Shown: positions 1 to 8,135 of the stretch, in pieces | Position numbering within the stretch: the stretch's first letter is position 1 | Layout of the letters: each line of letters starts with the position of its first letter | DNA from: an uncultured Parafilimonas sp. | GTDB taxonomy: Bacteria; Bacteroidota; Bacteroidia; Chitinophagales; Chitinophagaceae | Reading direction: 5' to 3' | Assembly: GCA_903882935.1 (NCBI GenBank) | Contig: CAIRZB010000052.1 | Location: 1-42,446 of the forward strand | Length of the DNA stretch: 42,446 nt | Program-made: the position numbers and the translations under genes | Notes under the pieces: generated by a model | Told to the model about the DNA's origin: nothing | Database searches by the model: none | The model's input: only the letters and a program-made list of their open reading frames with translations

Positions 1-11
1 AGGTACTTGGG

Positions 12-194
12 CGTGTTCTCCGCCTTTGTTGGTGTTTTCACCAACAAAGTATGTGGCAATCGAAGTTGTTTGTGTGCTTACGCAGCGTTATGTTTTCGGC
101 AATGTGAACAATGTTGGTGAAAACACCAACATTGGCGGGTGGTAACGTTTTATTGCAGGCATTAAAAGGATTGTTGTGGTGTTCTCCGCCTTTG
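12..194 (+). repeat. Left copy of ~183-bp direct repeat flanking the RAYT gene
   Basis: This segment recurs at 877-1060 in the same orientation with a constant offset of 865 bases and only scattered substitutions. Each copy runs from a GTGTTCTCCGCC block through two REP-like palindromes to the next CTCCGCC block. The two copies bracket the transposase gene at 276-794, which suggests that the array, or the array plus gene, was duplicated or deposited as a unit. Confidence 0.85.
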
Positions 195-215
195 ATGGGT
201 GTTTTCACAAATAAA
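25..215. repeat. Left cluster of three REP-like palindromes
   Basis: Three hairpins are seen. Copy 1 (25-48) has arms TTTGTTGGTG and CACCAACAAA around TTTT, preceded by CCGCC. Copy 2 (110-133) has arms AATGTTGGTG and CACCAACATT around AAAA, followed by GGCGG; it is the same element on the opposite strand. Copy 3 (191-215) is a degenerate plus-orientation copy. Orientation therefore alternates, as in the bacterial interspersed mosaic elements associated with RAYT genes. Confidence 0.85.
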
Positions 216-275
216 ATGACAAAATAATCAGTAGATGCAAGTAGAAACCCCAAAAAGTATTATTTTCAAGACACC

Positions 276-794
276 ATGATTTCACACCCTATATACTACC
301 CTGAATTTTATACCGCTACTGTGCTGGAATGGAAGAGACTGTTGCAACCTGAAAAATACAAGCAGATCATCGTTAAAAGCCTGCATTTTCTGGTTCAGGA
401 TAAAAGGGCAATTGTTAATGCATTTGTAATCATGGATAACCATTTGCATCTTATTTGGCAGGCCATGCCAGGCTATAAACCTGTAGATGTACAACATAGT
501 TTCCTGAAGTATACAGCGCAACAAATTAAATTCGATCTTCAAATAAACCACCCGATGGCACTGGCGCATTTTAAGGTGGATGCAAGAGACCGTGAATACC
601 AGTTTTGGGAACGCAACTCTTTAGGCATTGAATTGTTTAGCGAAGCTGTATTTCTTCAAAAATTGAATTACGTTCACAGCAACCCAGTTTCCGCGGGACT
701 TTGCAAATTACCTGAAGAATACAAGTATTCGTCAGCTAAATTTTACGCAACAGGAGTGGATGATTTCGGTTTTCTTCAACATTTCAGATGCTAA
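276..794 (+). CDS. REP-associated tyrosine transposase (RAYT, Y1/HUH family)
   Basis: The 172-residue protein has the single-strand DNA transposase signature: the metal-binding HUH motif DNHLHLIW (H56, H58) and, 74 residues later, the catalytic tyrosine region NYVHSNPVSAGL (Y132 expected to form the 5'-phosphotyrosine link), followed by the family's PEEYKYSSA segment. Length is typical of RAYTs, which are smaller than other mobile-element transposases and usually occur as single domesticated genes. REP-like palindromes on both sides support this function: family members bind and cleave REP hairpins. The ATG at 276 follows an AT-rich stretch, and no in-frame disruption is visible, so the gene may still be active. 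No IS200/IS605-type accessory gene (TnpB) is present. Confidence 0.9.
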   Translation: MISHPIYYPEFYTATVLEWKRLLQPEKYKQIIVKSLHFLVQDKRAIVNAFVIMDNHLHLIWQAMPGYKPVDVQHSFLKYTAQQIKFDLQINHPMALAHFKVDARDREYQFWERNSLGIELFSEAVFLQKLNYVHSNPVSAGLCKLPEEYKYSSAKFYATGVDDFGFLQHFRC

Positions 795-808
795 ATGTTA
801 CTTATTAC

Positions 809-1080
809 AATGTTGGTGAAAACACCAACATTGGCGGTTGATACCTTTTTAGTGTAGCCATCAAACTGAAAGATATGGTGTTCTCCGCCTTTATTGGTGT
901 TTTCACCAACAAAGTACGTGGCAATCACAGCTATTTGTGTGCTTACGCAGCGTTATGTTTTCGGCAATGTGAACAATGTTGGTGAAAACACCAACATTGG
1001 CGGGTGGTAGCTTTTTATTGCAGGCATTAAAAGGATTGTTGTGGTGTTCCTCCGCCTTTGTTGATGTTTTCACCAACAAA
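809..1080. repeat. Right cluster of four REP-like palindromes
   Basis: Hairpins at 809-832 (minus orientation), 890-913 (plus), 975-998 (minus) and 1057-1080 (plus) share the GTTGGTG/CACCAAC core of the left cluster. The plus copies are preceded by CCGCC and the minus copies followed by GGCGG. The minus copies 110-133, 809-832 and 975-998 are identical over their 24 bases. One arm of the 1057 copy carries a G-to-A change. The cluster starts 15 bases after the transposase stop codon. Confidence 0.85.
877..1060 (+). repeat. Right copy of ~183-bp direct repeat flanking the RAYT gene
   Basis: This is the second copy of the segment at 12-194. It includes the stretch GTGCTTACGCAGCGTTATG and the spacer TATTGCAGGCATTAAAAGGA between palindromes, both shared exactly with the left copy. 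A single extra C in the final GTTCCTCCGCC block is one of the few differences. Confidence 0.85.
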
Positions 1081-1339
1081 GCATACGGCCAACGTAGGTA
1101 GCCATGCGGGTGCATAGCACAGCCAACGTACAACGTTGGTTGTACTCGCCAACAAGAAAAACAGCAATCGTAGTTACCCTGGATGTCCCTGGCTGACCTG
1201 GCTCGGTTATATGCCCATTCCGGGCATCTTACCCAACAATAGCAGGTTGGGTTTGCCTTGTGCCACCCAATCAATCCATTCACCCCTAACGTTACGTTAA
1301 TTATTTACAACCTTTTTGTATAAAAATTAAACAATAATT
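1081..1339. other. Non-coding spacer between REP cluster and pump gene
   Basis: No convincing gene is present; the open frame crossing it on the minus strand runs through the repeats and looks fortuitous. A small hairpin with arms CCAACGT (1123-1129) and ACGTTGG (1133-1139) is the only structure seen. Confidence 0.5.
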
Positions 1340-1370
1340 TTTGTTTAGTAGCTTAGCCGTTTTATAATTG
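1340..1370 (+). promoter_or_regulatory. Candidate Bacteroidota promoter for the RND pump
   Basis: TTTG at 1340-1343, a 19-base spacer and TATAATTG at 1363-1370 match the TTTG/TAnnTTTG consensus with one mismatch in the -7 box. The start codon at 1473 implies a leader of about 95 bases. Confidence 0.5.
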
Positions 1371-1472
1371 CGGCAAAATATTTTGGCAGCCGCCATGCTA
1401 TAACATCTTTTTTTAAAACTGTATTACGGTAAGGCAATCGCTTTATCGTTGATAAATATAAACTAGGCATAA

Positions 1473-4400
1473 ATGTTAAAACTGTTAAAGGGTATTTTGG
1501 CCTTTTCCCTAAAAAACAAATACTTCGTTCTTTTTGCCACGGTCATTTTACTCATAGCGGGCATTATTACCTTCAAAACAATGCCCATTGAAGCTTTTCC
1601 GGATGTTACCAATACCGAGGTAACGCTTATTACCCAATGGCCCGGCCGAAGTGCCGAGGAAATTGAAAAATTTGTTACCATCCCCATTGAAATTGCGTTA
1701 AACCCGGTGCAAAAAAAGGTGAGCCTCCGCTCCACCAGCATATTTGGGTTATCATACGTAAAACTTGTTTTTGACGACAATGTAACCAACGACCAGGCCC
1801 GCATACAGGTAAACAACCTATTGCCGGGTGCCGACCTGCCGGATGGCGTAAACCCGTCAATCCAGCCGCCCACAGGCCCCACTGGCGAAATATTCCGCTA
1901 TACGCTACGCAGCTCAGTAAGAGATGTACGCGAATTAAAAACCATCCAAGACTGGGTGGTTGACAGGCAGTTACGCTCGGTACCCGGCGTGGCCGACGTG
2001 GTAAGTTTTGGCGGTATGACCAAAACCTACGAGATTAAGGCCGACCCCAATAAGCTTGCCAGCTTGGGTATAACATCGTTGGATGTGTTTTCGGCCGTGC
2101 AAAAAAGCAACATCAACATAGGCGGTGATGTGATTATTGAGAACAACCAAGCCTATGTGGTAAGGGGCATTGGGCTGTTAAACGACATTACGGAAATAAG
2201 AAACATCATTGTTGAAAACATCAACGGTGTGCCGGTGTTGATAAAAGATGTTGCCAGCGTGGAAGTATCAAACCTGCCGCGCTTGGGGCTTGTAGGCCGG
2301 TCTGATGCTATTGTTGACTCCGCCGGGCACAGGGCGGTAACCAACGAAAACGATGTGGTGGAAGCCATTGTGGTAATGCGCAAGGGTGAAAACCCTTCTA
2401 ACGTTATTGCCGCTTTAAAAGCCCGTGTTGAAAAACTCAACAACAGCATTTTGCCTGCCGATACCAAAGTAATTGCGTTTTACGACCGGGAAAACCTGAT
2501 AAATTTTGCCACCCACACGGTGCTGCATAACATGGTGGAAGGTATTTTGCTGGTTACGTTAATTGTTTCGCTGTTCATGTTCAACTGGCGCACCACGCTT
2601 ATCGTGTCTATCATCATCCCGTTATCGCTGTTGTTCTCGTTTATATGCCTGCGTTTAATGGGCATGTCGGCCAACTTGCTGTCGTTGGGTGCGGTTGACT
2701 TTGGCATCATCATAGACGGTGCCGTGGTAATGGTGGAGGGCATATTTGTGGTGTTAGACCATAAGGCCCATGAAATTGGCATGGAGCGGTTTAATAAAAT
2801 AACCAAGCTCGGGCTTATTAAAAAGAACGGTGCCCAGCTGGGCAAAGCGATATTTTTTGCCAAATTAATTATCATAGCCGCTTTGCTGCCTATATTTTCT
2901 TTTGAAAAGGTGGAAGGCAAAATGTTTTCCCCGCTGGCGTACACGTTGGGCTTTGCATTGTTGGGGGCCTTAATTACCACACTAACACTGGTGCCGGTAT
3001 TAATAAACATGTTGTTGGGTAAAAACGTGCGCGAAAAGAACAATCCCGTGGTAAACTTTTTGGTAAACAACATAGTACGTGGCTTTACATTTACCTACCG
3101 TAACAAGTTTGCCTCAATAACCATTTCATTCATCATCATTGTTGTGGGTTTATACTCCTTTAAATATTTGGGCAGTGAATTTTTGCCCGAGCTTGATGAA
3201 GGCTCTATTTGGCTGCGGGTGCAAATGCCTTACAGTGTTTCACTCGACAAATCAGTGGAAATATCACGCCAGGTACGTGGCAAGCTGATGGCCTTCCCAC
3301 AGGTGTCAAGCATTGTGTCGCAAACCGGCAGGCCCGACGATGGTACTGACGTGGCCGGTTTTTATAACAACGAGTTTGACATCATGCTATATCCCCAGGA
3401 TGACTGGAAGCCACACATTACAAAAGATGAGTTGGTGCTGCAGATGAATAAGAGCTTATCGGTGATACCGGGTGCAGACTTAAACTTTTCGCAACCCATC
3501 ACCGACAATATAGAAGAAGCTGTTTCGGGCGTAAAAGGGTCCATTTGCGTAAAAATATTCGGCGACTCCCTCAACTATATGGAAGATGAGGCTACCAAAG
3601 TGTACAATATATTAAAAACGGTTGACGGCGTGGCCGACCTTGGGGTTATAAAGAACATAGGCCAGCCCGAGTTTGATATTGACCTTAACCAGGAGAAAAT
3701 GGCCCAGTATGGGGTTTCCACGGCCGATGCCAATGCCGTGATAGGCATGGCCATCGGCGGTAAGGCTGCTTCGTTTTTGTATGAGGGCATCCGGAAGTTT
3801 GACATACGCATTCGCTTTCCCGAAGAATTTAGGAAACGGCCTGCCGATATAGGCAACTTGATGGTGCCCACCGAAAGCGGCAGCAAGGTGCCCATTAAAG
3901 AAATTGCCACCATAAGGGTAAAAACAGGTCCCTGCCTTATTTTTAGGGATGATAATGAAAGGTATTCTGCCGTTAAATTCTCCGTAAGGGGCAGGGATAT
4001 GGGCAGTGCCATCGCTGAAGCGCAGGCCAAGGTTGACAAACAAATAAGCCTTAAAAAAGGCTACCGTATGATATGGCAGGGCGATTTTGAAAACCAGCAA
4101 AGGGCCACCAACAGGCTACAACAGGTGGTGCCCATTAGCTTGCTGCTCATCTTTTTGCTGTTGTTTGTAATGTTTGGCAACTTTAAAGATGCCGGCCTGG
4201 TGTTTTTAAACGTGCCGTTTGCCATTGTGGGTGGTGTTGCCGCGTTATTTATTACCGGCACCAATTTTAGTATTTCGGCCGGCATCGGCTTTATTGCGCT
4301 GTTTGGTATTTGCATATTGTTTGGTGTGTTGTTGATAACCGAGTTTAAGGAAAACTTGGAAAAGCACCGGCACCTGCACAACGCCTTATACAAATCTATT

Positions 4401-4643
4401 CGGCTGGGGGTTACCTCGCGGGTTAGGCCGGTGATGATGACGGCGTTAATGGCCGCCATCGGTTTGTTGCCTGCGGCAATATCCCATGGCATAGGCTCAG
4501 AAAGCTCCAGGCCGCTGGCACGGGTGGTTATCGGCGGCATACTTTGCGCCATGATGTTCTCGTTGCTCATCTTCCCGCTGCTGTTTGCCCGCGGCTATAG
4601 GAAGTTTGATGCTAAAGACAGTGATAAAATGATTGAGAAATAA
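1473..4643 (+). CDS. Heavy-metal efflux RND transporter, CzcA/CusA-like
   Basis: The 1056-residue length fits an HME-RND inner-membrane pump that expels metal cations through the periplasm using the proton gradient. It opens with a cytoplasmic stub and first membrane helix (about residues 16-35), followed by the periplasmic PGRSAEEIEKFVTIPIE porter segment. The proton-relay signature DFGIIIDGAVVMVEG gives D409, D415 and E422, in the same spacing as CzcA's D-F-G-x3-D-G-A-x4-E motif. A second porter loop and membrane bundle follow from about residue 540. The metal specificity cannot be read here. No periplasmic adaptor (CzcB) or outer-membrane factor (CzcC) is adjacent: upstream lies the RAYT cluster, downstream a terminator and recN. 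It must use partners encoded elsewhere or be an orphan. Confidence 0.92.
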   Translation: MLKLLKGILAFSLKNKYFVLFATVILLIAGIITFKTMPIEAFPDVTNTEVTLITQWPGRSAEEIEKFVTIPIEIALNPVQKKVSLRSTSIFGLSYVKLVFDDNVTNDQARIQVNNLLPGADLPDGVNPSIQPPTGPTGEIFRYTLRSSVRDVRELKTIQDWVVDRQLRSVPGVADVVSFGGMTKTYEIKADPNKLASLGITSLDVFSAVQKSNINIGGDVIIENNQAYVVRGIGLLNDITEIRNIIVENINGVPVLIKDVASVEVSNLPRLGLVGRSDAIVDSAGHRAVTNENDVVEAIVVMRKGENPSNVIAALKARVEKLNNSILPADTKVIAFYDRENLINFATHTVLHNMVEGILLVTLIVSLFMFNWRTTLIVSIIIPLSLLFSFICLRLMGMSANLLSLGAVDFGIIIDGAVVMVEGIFVVLDHKAHEIGMERFNKITKLGLIKKNGAQLGKAIFFAKLIIIAALLPIFSFEKVEGKMFSPLAYTLGFALLGALITTLTLVPVLINMLLGKNVREKNNPVVNFLVNNIVRGFTFTYRNKFASITISFIIIVVGLYSFKYLGSEFLPELDEGSIWLRVQMPYSVSLDKSVEISRQVRGKLMAFPQVSSIVSQTGRPDDGTDVAGFYNNEFDIMLYPQDDWKPHITKDELVLQMNKSLSVIPGADLNFSQPITDNIEEAVSGVKGSICVKIFGDSLNYMEDEATKVYNILKTVDGVADLGVIKNIGQPEFDIDLNQEKMAQYGVSTADANAVIGMAIGGKAASFLYEGIRKFDIRIRFPEEFRKRPADIGNLMVPTESGSKVPIKEIATIRVKTGPCLIFRDDNERYSAVKFSVRGRDMGSAIAEAQAKVDKQISLKKGYRMIWQGDFENQQRATNRLQQVVPISLLLIFLLLFVMFGNFKDAGLVFLNVPFAIVGGVAALFITGTNFSISAGIGFIALFGICILFGVLLITEFKENLEKHRHLHNALYKSIRLGVTSRVRPVMMTALMAAIGLLPAAISHGIGSESSRPLARVVIGGILCAMMFSLLIFPLLFARGYRKFDAKDSDKMIEK

Positions 4644-4665
4644 TAAAGCATATTCATCATTGTAA

Positions 4666-4697
4666 AAACCTTTCCCAACAAATGGGGAAGGTTTTTT
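4666..4697 (+). terminator. Rho-independent terminator after the pump gene
   Basis: An 11-bp stem with one G-U pair (AAACCTTTCCC at 4666-4676, GGGGAAGGTTT at 4684-4694) has a 7-base loop and runs into a six-T tract. It begins 22 bases after the pump stop codon. Confidence 0.85.
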
Positions 4698-5079
4698 ATT
4701 GCAAGGCACCATAAGTGTATGGCCCAGGCCAACTTGTTGCTGGTATGTGTCCTAGGCGCTATCTGTTTGTAGAAGAGTGAAAAGTATGGCAAATTGCCCT
4801 TGTAAGGGCTACCCCTAATGCTTAATGGGCAGCCCTATAATGGAGGCGAACAATACTTGTTGGTTTTGCTATAAACAGGCAGCTTGGCAGGCACCGGCGT
4901 AATCAGCCACAATCGGGGAGGCACCATTCCATTGCCCCAATAAATAAAACCAGTTTGTTACAGTAGATTGCAACAGCCAATTAAATTGGTTGTTAATTTG
5001 CAGCGGGGCAGGGTATTGGCATAACCAACCCTGTAACCACCCCCGGCATAAACCGCCATTTTTATAATTTGCCATTTTT
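4698..5079. other. Intergenic region upstream of recN
   Basis: No gene is supported. Two imperfect hairpins are visible: AGGGCTACCC (4805-4814) with GGGCAGCCCT (4827-4836), nine of ten pairs; and AACAGCCAAT with ATTGGTTGTT near 4972-4994, also nine of ten. The AT-rich run TTTTTATAATTTGCC just before the recN start resembles a -7 region but sits too close to the ATG to be convincing. Confidence 0.4.
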
Positions 5080-6735
5080 ATGCTTACAAAACTGCATATA
5101 CAGAATTACGCCATTATTGACGAGATAGAGATTGATTTCTCCAACAGGTTGAACATCATCACTGGCGAAACAGGGGCAGGCAAGAGTATACTCATAGGTG
5201 CCTTAGGCCTGGTGCTGGGCGACCGTGCCGACACATCTACCCTGTTGAATGCGGATAAAAAGTGTTTTGTGGAAGGGCTGTTTATTGTGGGCGGCAATGC
5301 AGAAATACAACAGTTTTTGCAGGACCAGGAACTTGAGACAGGCGATGAACTGGTAATTCGCCGGGAGATTGCCGCCTCCGGAAAATCAAGGGCTTTTATC
5401 AACGACACGCCCGCCAGCCTGCAACAACTGCGGCAGGTTGCCAGCCTGCTGGTTGACCTGCACCAACAGTTTGACACGCTTGAAGTGGCCGAAAGCGATT
5501 TTCAACGCAAGGTGTTGGACGCGCTGGCCAATAATGCCGAATTATTGAAGGAGTATGGCGGCCAATACCGCAAATGGCAGTTGGCGAAAAAGGAGTTGGA
5601 GCAGTTGCGGCAGCAGAAAGCCAACTTTAACAAGGAGCTGGATTATTTTCAATTTTTACACGGTGAACTGGAAGAGATAAGCCTGAAAGAAAATGAGCTG
5701 GAAGAATTGGAGGCTGAACTGAAGTTGCTGAGCAACGCCGAGGGGATTAAAACCTCGTTGGAAAAAGTATGCTTTGACCTGAAAGAGAGCGAACAACCCA
5801 TGGTGCAGCACCTGAAAGTTTTGATAAACCAGTTGAATGCCTATACCGCATACCATAGCACCCTGCCACCCATTGTACAACGGCTGCAAAGCGTACAGAT
5901 TGAACTGCACGATGCGGCCGATGAAATAGAGGCCTTGAACGATGCCATACAGTTTGACGTGCAGCGTGTTGAAACCATAAACGAGCGGCTTGCAGCAGGC
6001 TACCGCTTGCTAAAAAAGCACAATGTGCTTACCACTGCCCAGCTGTTGGGAATAAAGGCCCAACTGCAAGAGAAACTACAGGCCGTTTTACATGTGGATG
6101 CGGCGATAGAGGCGAAGGAAAAAGAAACCGTGTTGTTATTGCAGAAAACTGGGGCATTGGCGAAAAAAATCTCTGACAACCGTAAAGAGCAAGCGGCACC
6201 TTTTGGGGTAAAAGTAACCGGCCTGCTTTTGCAGGTAGGCATGCCCAATGCCGTGCTTAAAGTGAGTGTTAGCGATGCCGAATTAGACATTTACGGCAAG
6301 GACGATATTGAATTTTTATTCGATGGTAACCGCAGCGGCCGTTTTGAACCGGTACGCAAAGTGGCCAGCGGCGGTGAACTTAGCAGGCTGATGCTGTGTA
6401 TAAAATCGCTGGTGGCCGAACGTATCGACCTGCCCACCATGATTTTCGACGAAATTGACACCGGCATTTCCGGCGAGGCGGCAAAGCAGGTGGGAGTGAT
6501 TATGAAAAGCCTTTCCCTAAAACGCCAAGTGATTTGCATTACCCACCAGCCGCAGATTGCCGGCAAAGGCGATGCGCACTTTTTTGTGTACAAACAAATT
6601 AAGGGCGATGCCATAAAAACAAACATACGCCTGCTGTCACAAGACGAGCGCATTACCGCCATCGCGCAAATGCTCAGCGGTGAAAGGCCCACTGCGGCTG
6701 CGTTGGAGAATGCAAGGGAGATGGTGATGAACTAG
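5080..6735 (+). CDS. recN: DNA repair protein RecN
   Basis: This is an SMC-like ABC ATPase acting in double-strand break repair. At 551 residues it has the family's usual length and a complete architecture. It has an N-terminal Walker A GETGAGKS (residues 29-36), a central coiled-coil region rich in Glu, Leu and Gln (about 160-370), the ABC signature ASGGELSRL (429-437), Walker B MIFDEID (454-460) followed by TGISGEAA, and the switch histidine in ICITHQPQIA (H489). The ATG at 5080 gives the canonical MLTKLHIQNYAII start. It stands alone. A weak imperfect inverted repeat at about 6739-6800, rich in GGTGG and CCACC, might end transcription. All key residues are present. Confidence 0.97.
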   Translation: MLTKLHIQNYAIIDEIEIDFSNRLNIITGETGAGKSILIGALGLVLGDRADTSTLLNADKKCFVEGLFIVGGNAEIQQFLQDQELETGDELVIRREIAASGKSRAFINDTPASLQQLRQVASLLVDLHQQFDTLEVAESDFQRKVLDALANNAELLKEYGGQYRKWQLAKKELEQLRQQKANFNKELDYFQFLHGELEEISLKENELEELEAELKLLSNAEGIKTSLEKVCFDLKESEQPMVQHLKVLINQLNAYTAYHSTLPPIVQRLQSVQIELHDAADEIEALNDAIQFDVQRVETINERLAAGYRLLKKHNVLTTAQLLGIKAQLQEKLQAVLHVDAAIEAKEKETVLLLQKTGALAKKISDNRKEQAAPFGVKVTGLLLQVGMPNAVLKVSVSDAELDIYGKDDIEFLFDGNRSGRFEPVRKVASGGELSRLMLCIKSLVAERIDLPTMIFDEIDTGISGEAAKQVGVIMKSLSLKRQVICITHQPQIAGKGDAHFFVYKQIKGDAIKTNIRLLSQDERITAIAQMLSGERPTAAALENAREMVMN

Positions 6736-6838
6736 AATGGGAGGTGGTGAATGGGGATGACGTTCATTAAAATATTTCATCCATCCATCATCCCACCTTT
6801 AACCGACAATGCGTAATTTCAATTAAAGAAATTTTGAT

Positions 6839-7216
6839 ATGTCTGTAATTCGCCTGCCCTTATTTTTTATCGGAACAAAAGGGGAGAAAAACCTCTGTAC
6901 GCTTTTTGACAGTGGTGCAAACCTATCTTGTATCAATCCAGATTATGTGGAGAACTTAGAAACGCCTATACATTTAGGAAGGGTACGCAGGGTATCAACT
7001 GCCAGTGAGGGCCATTATATTGAGATTAATTACCGGGTAATTCTTGATTTTTATATTGATGATGTTTTGTTGAGTGATGAATTTTTGGTTGTACCCGGGT
7101 TAAGTGAGGAAGCCATTATCGGTGCCGCAACCATGCAAAAATGGCGCATCAAATTAAATTTCGAACGAGACACTGTTGAAGTTGACCCCAAGGTGGCTAA
7201 AATGCAGTTGATATGA
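6839..7216 (+). CDS. Small retropepsin-like aspartic protease-fold protein
   Basis: The 125-residue protein contains CTLFDSGANLSCI (D24-S25-G26), the catalytic D-S/T-G motif of retroviral-type aspartyl proteases. Later it has the hydrophobic-hydrophobic-Gly motif AIIGAATMQKWRIKLNFERD, matching the family's ILGxxxL..W.....D pattern. It is a single-lobe protein, so activity would need dimerisation as in retropepsins. No signal peptide or membrane segment is seen, so it is probably cytoplasmic. No retroelement genes are nearby; such stand-alone domains are known in bacteria, with unclear substrates. It follows recN by about 100 bases with no clear functional link. Confidence 0.7.
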   Translation: MSVIRLPLFFIGTKGEKNLCTLFDSGANLSCINPDYVENLETPIHLGRVRRVSTASEGHYIEINYRVILDFYIDDVLLSDEFLVVPGLSEEAIIGAATMQKWRIKLNFERDTVEVDPKVAKMQLI

Positions 7217-7302
7217 TCTAAGGGTGTTTATTTGATGGAATATTGCTAAAATCTTAAAGAAACTGTTGGCTTAACTTCACCATTGGTTTATACTTCTCCA
7301 CA

Positions 7303-7995
7303 ATGCGCTTACCTGTTGTAACCCTGATGCTTTTGCTAATTCTCAACCGTGGCTATTCGCAAAACAAGCATTCAATACTTGTTGATAAACGTTATTTCAA
7401 GGTTGATACCATTATAAAACAAAACAACAGTCGCTTTTATTTTTGGCGGGGCAAGGCTGATACCACCTACAAAAGAATTATCATTGAAAGAATCTCAAAG
7501 CATAGTGATAAGGTAATTTTTGACGATTTTATAAGAGATGGTGATTACGACTTGTTTGATATGAATGATGACGGCTTCCTGGATTTTGTGACGTATTACC
7601 ACGATTATGACCAAGTCCTTTTTTTTAATCCCAGCATAAACAGGTTTATTGATACATCGATTGACATGCCAAAGGTTGTTGGTAAGATACATACCCCAAC
7701 AGCGATATTCTATTACAGTTATACTCATGCGGCATATGGGGATCCTTATCCTTATTCAACATTATTCAAATACAAGGGTGCGGTACCCGTATTTATGTAT
7801 TCTTTAAAATATATAACCAAGGAGATGTATTGGGATGTAGAAGGGGAGGCAGAGGAGATTTATTTGTACCAAATTAAAAATGGTAACCTGCGCGATTCTG
7901 TTTTAGTAAAAAAAATTAGTATGCCAAGCTCCGGAAAATTTGACCATGCCAAATTTTGGCGGGAGCATTATAAGCAACTATTAGGTTACCATTAG
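7303..7995 (+). CDS. Secreted hypothetical protein with one VCBS/EF-hand-like loop
   Basis: I do not recognise a specific family. The 230-residue protein starts with a clear Sec signal (residues 1-20, MRLPVVTLMLLLILNRGYSQ, cleavage likely after Ser or Gln). A single aspartate-rich loop, DMNDDGFLDF (residues 86-95), resembles the calcium-binding turn of FG-GAP/VCBS repeats and of XAC2610-type secreted proteins. The rest is rich in Tyr, Asp and Lys with alternating beta-strand-like stretches. It is probably exported to the periplasm or surface. It lies between the retropepsin-like gene and a large outer-membrane protein gene, all on the plus strand, but the gaps argue against one tight operon. 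Confidence 0.6.
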   Translation: MRLPVVTLMLLLILNRGYSQNKHSILVDKRYFKVDTIIKQNNSRFYFWRGKADTTYKRIIIERISKHSDKVIFDDFIRDGDYDLFDMNDDGFLDFVTYYHDYDQVLFFNPSINRFIDTSIDMPKVVGKIHTPTAIFYYSYTHAAYGDPYPYSTLFKYKGAVPVFMYSLKYITKEMYWDVEGEAEEIYLYQIKNGNLRDSVLVKKISMPSSGKFDHAKFWREHYKQLLGYH

Positions 7996-8135
7996 CCCTC
8001 ATCCTGGTAGACAAGCTAAGGGGTTTGATGACTTTGGCCGTTCGATTTTGTTTTCAATCTTCCCCCACCCCCCAACATTATAAAATTTCTCCCGCAATAA
8101 ATTTTACACGATCATTGTTTATTGTAAGGGAATAC

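Noticed and set aside
12-1080. CRISPR array
   Set aside because: The repeats are palindromes with alternating orientation and duplicated spacers, around a RAYT gene, with no cas genes; this is a REP array.
903-1283. 126-codon open frame on the minus strand
   Set aside because: It reads through the REP-like repeats, has no family features, and shares its C-terminal wording with the frame over the left repeat copy because of the duplicated DNA.
8025-8135. 37-residue extension of the large outer-membrane protein
   Set aside because: The later ATG at 8136 gives a proper signal peptide; the extension would bury it.
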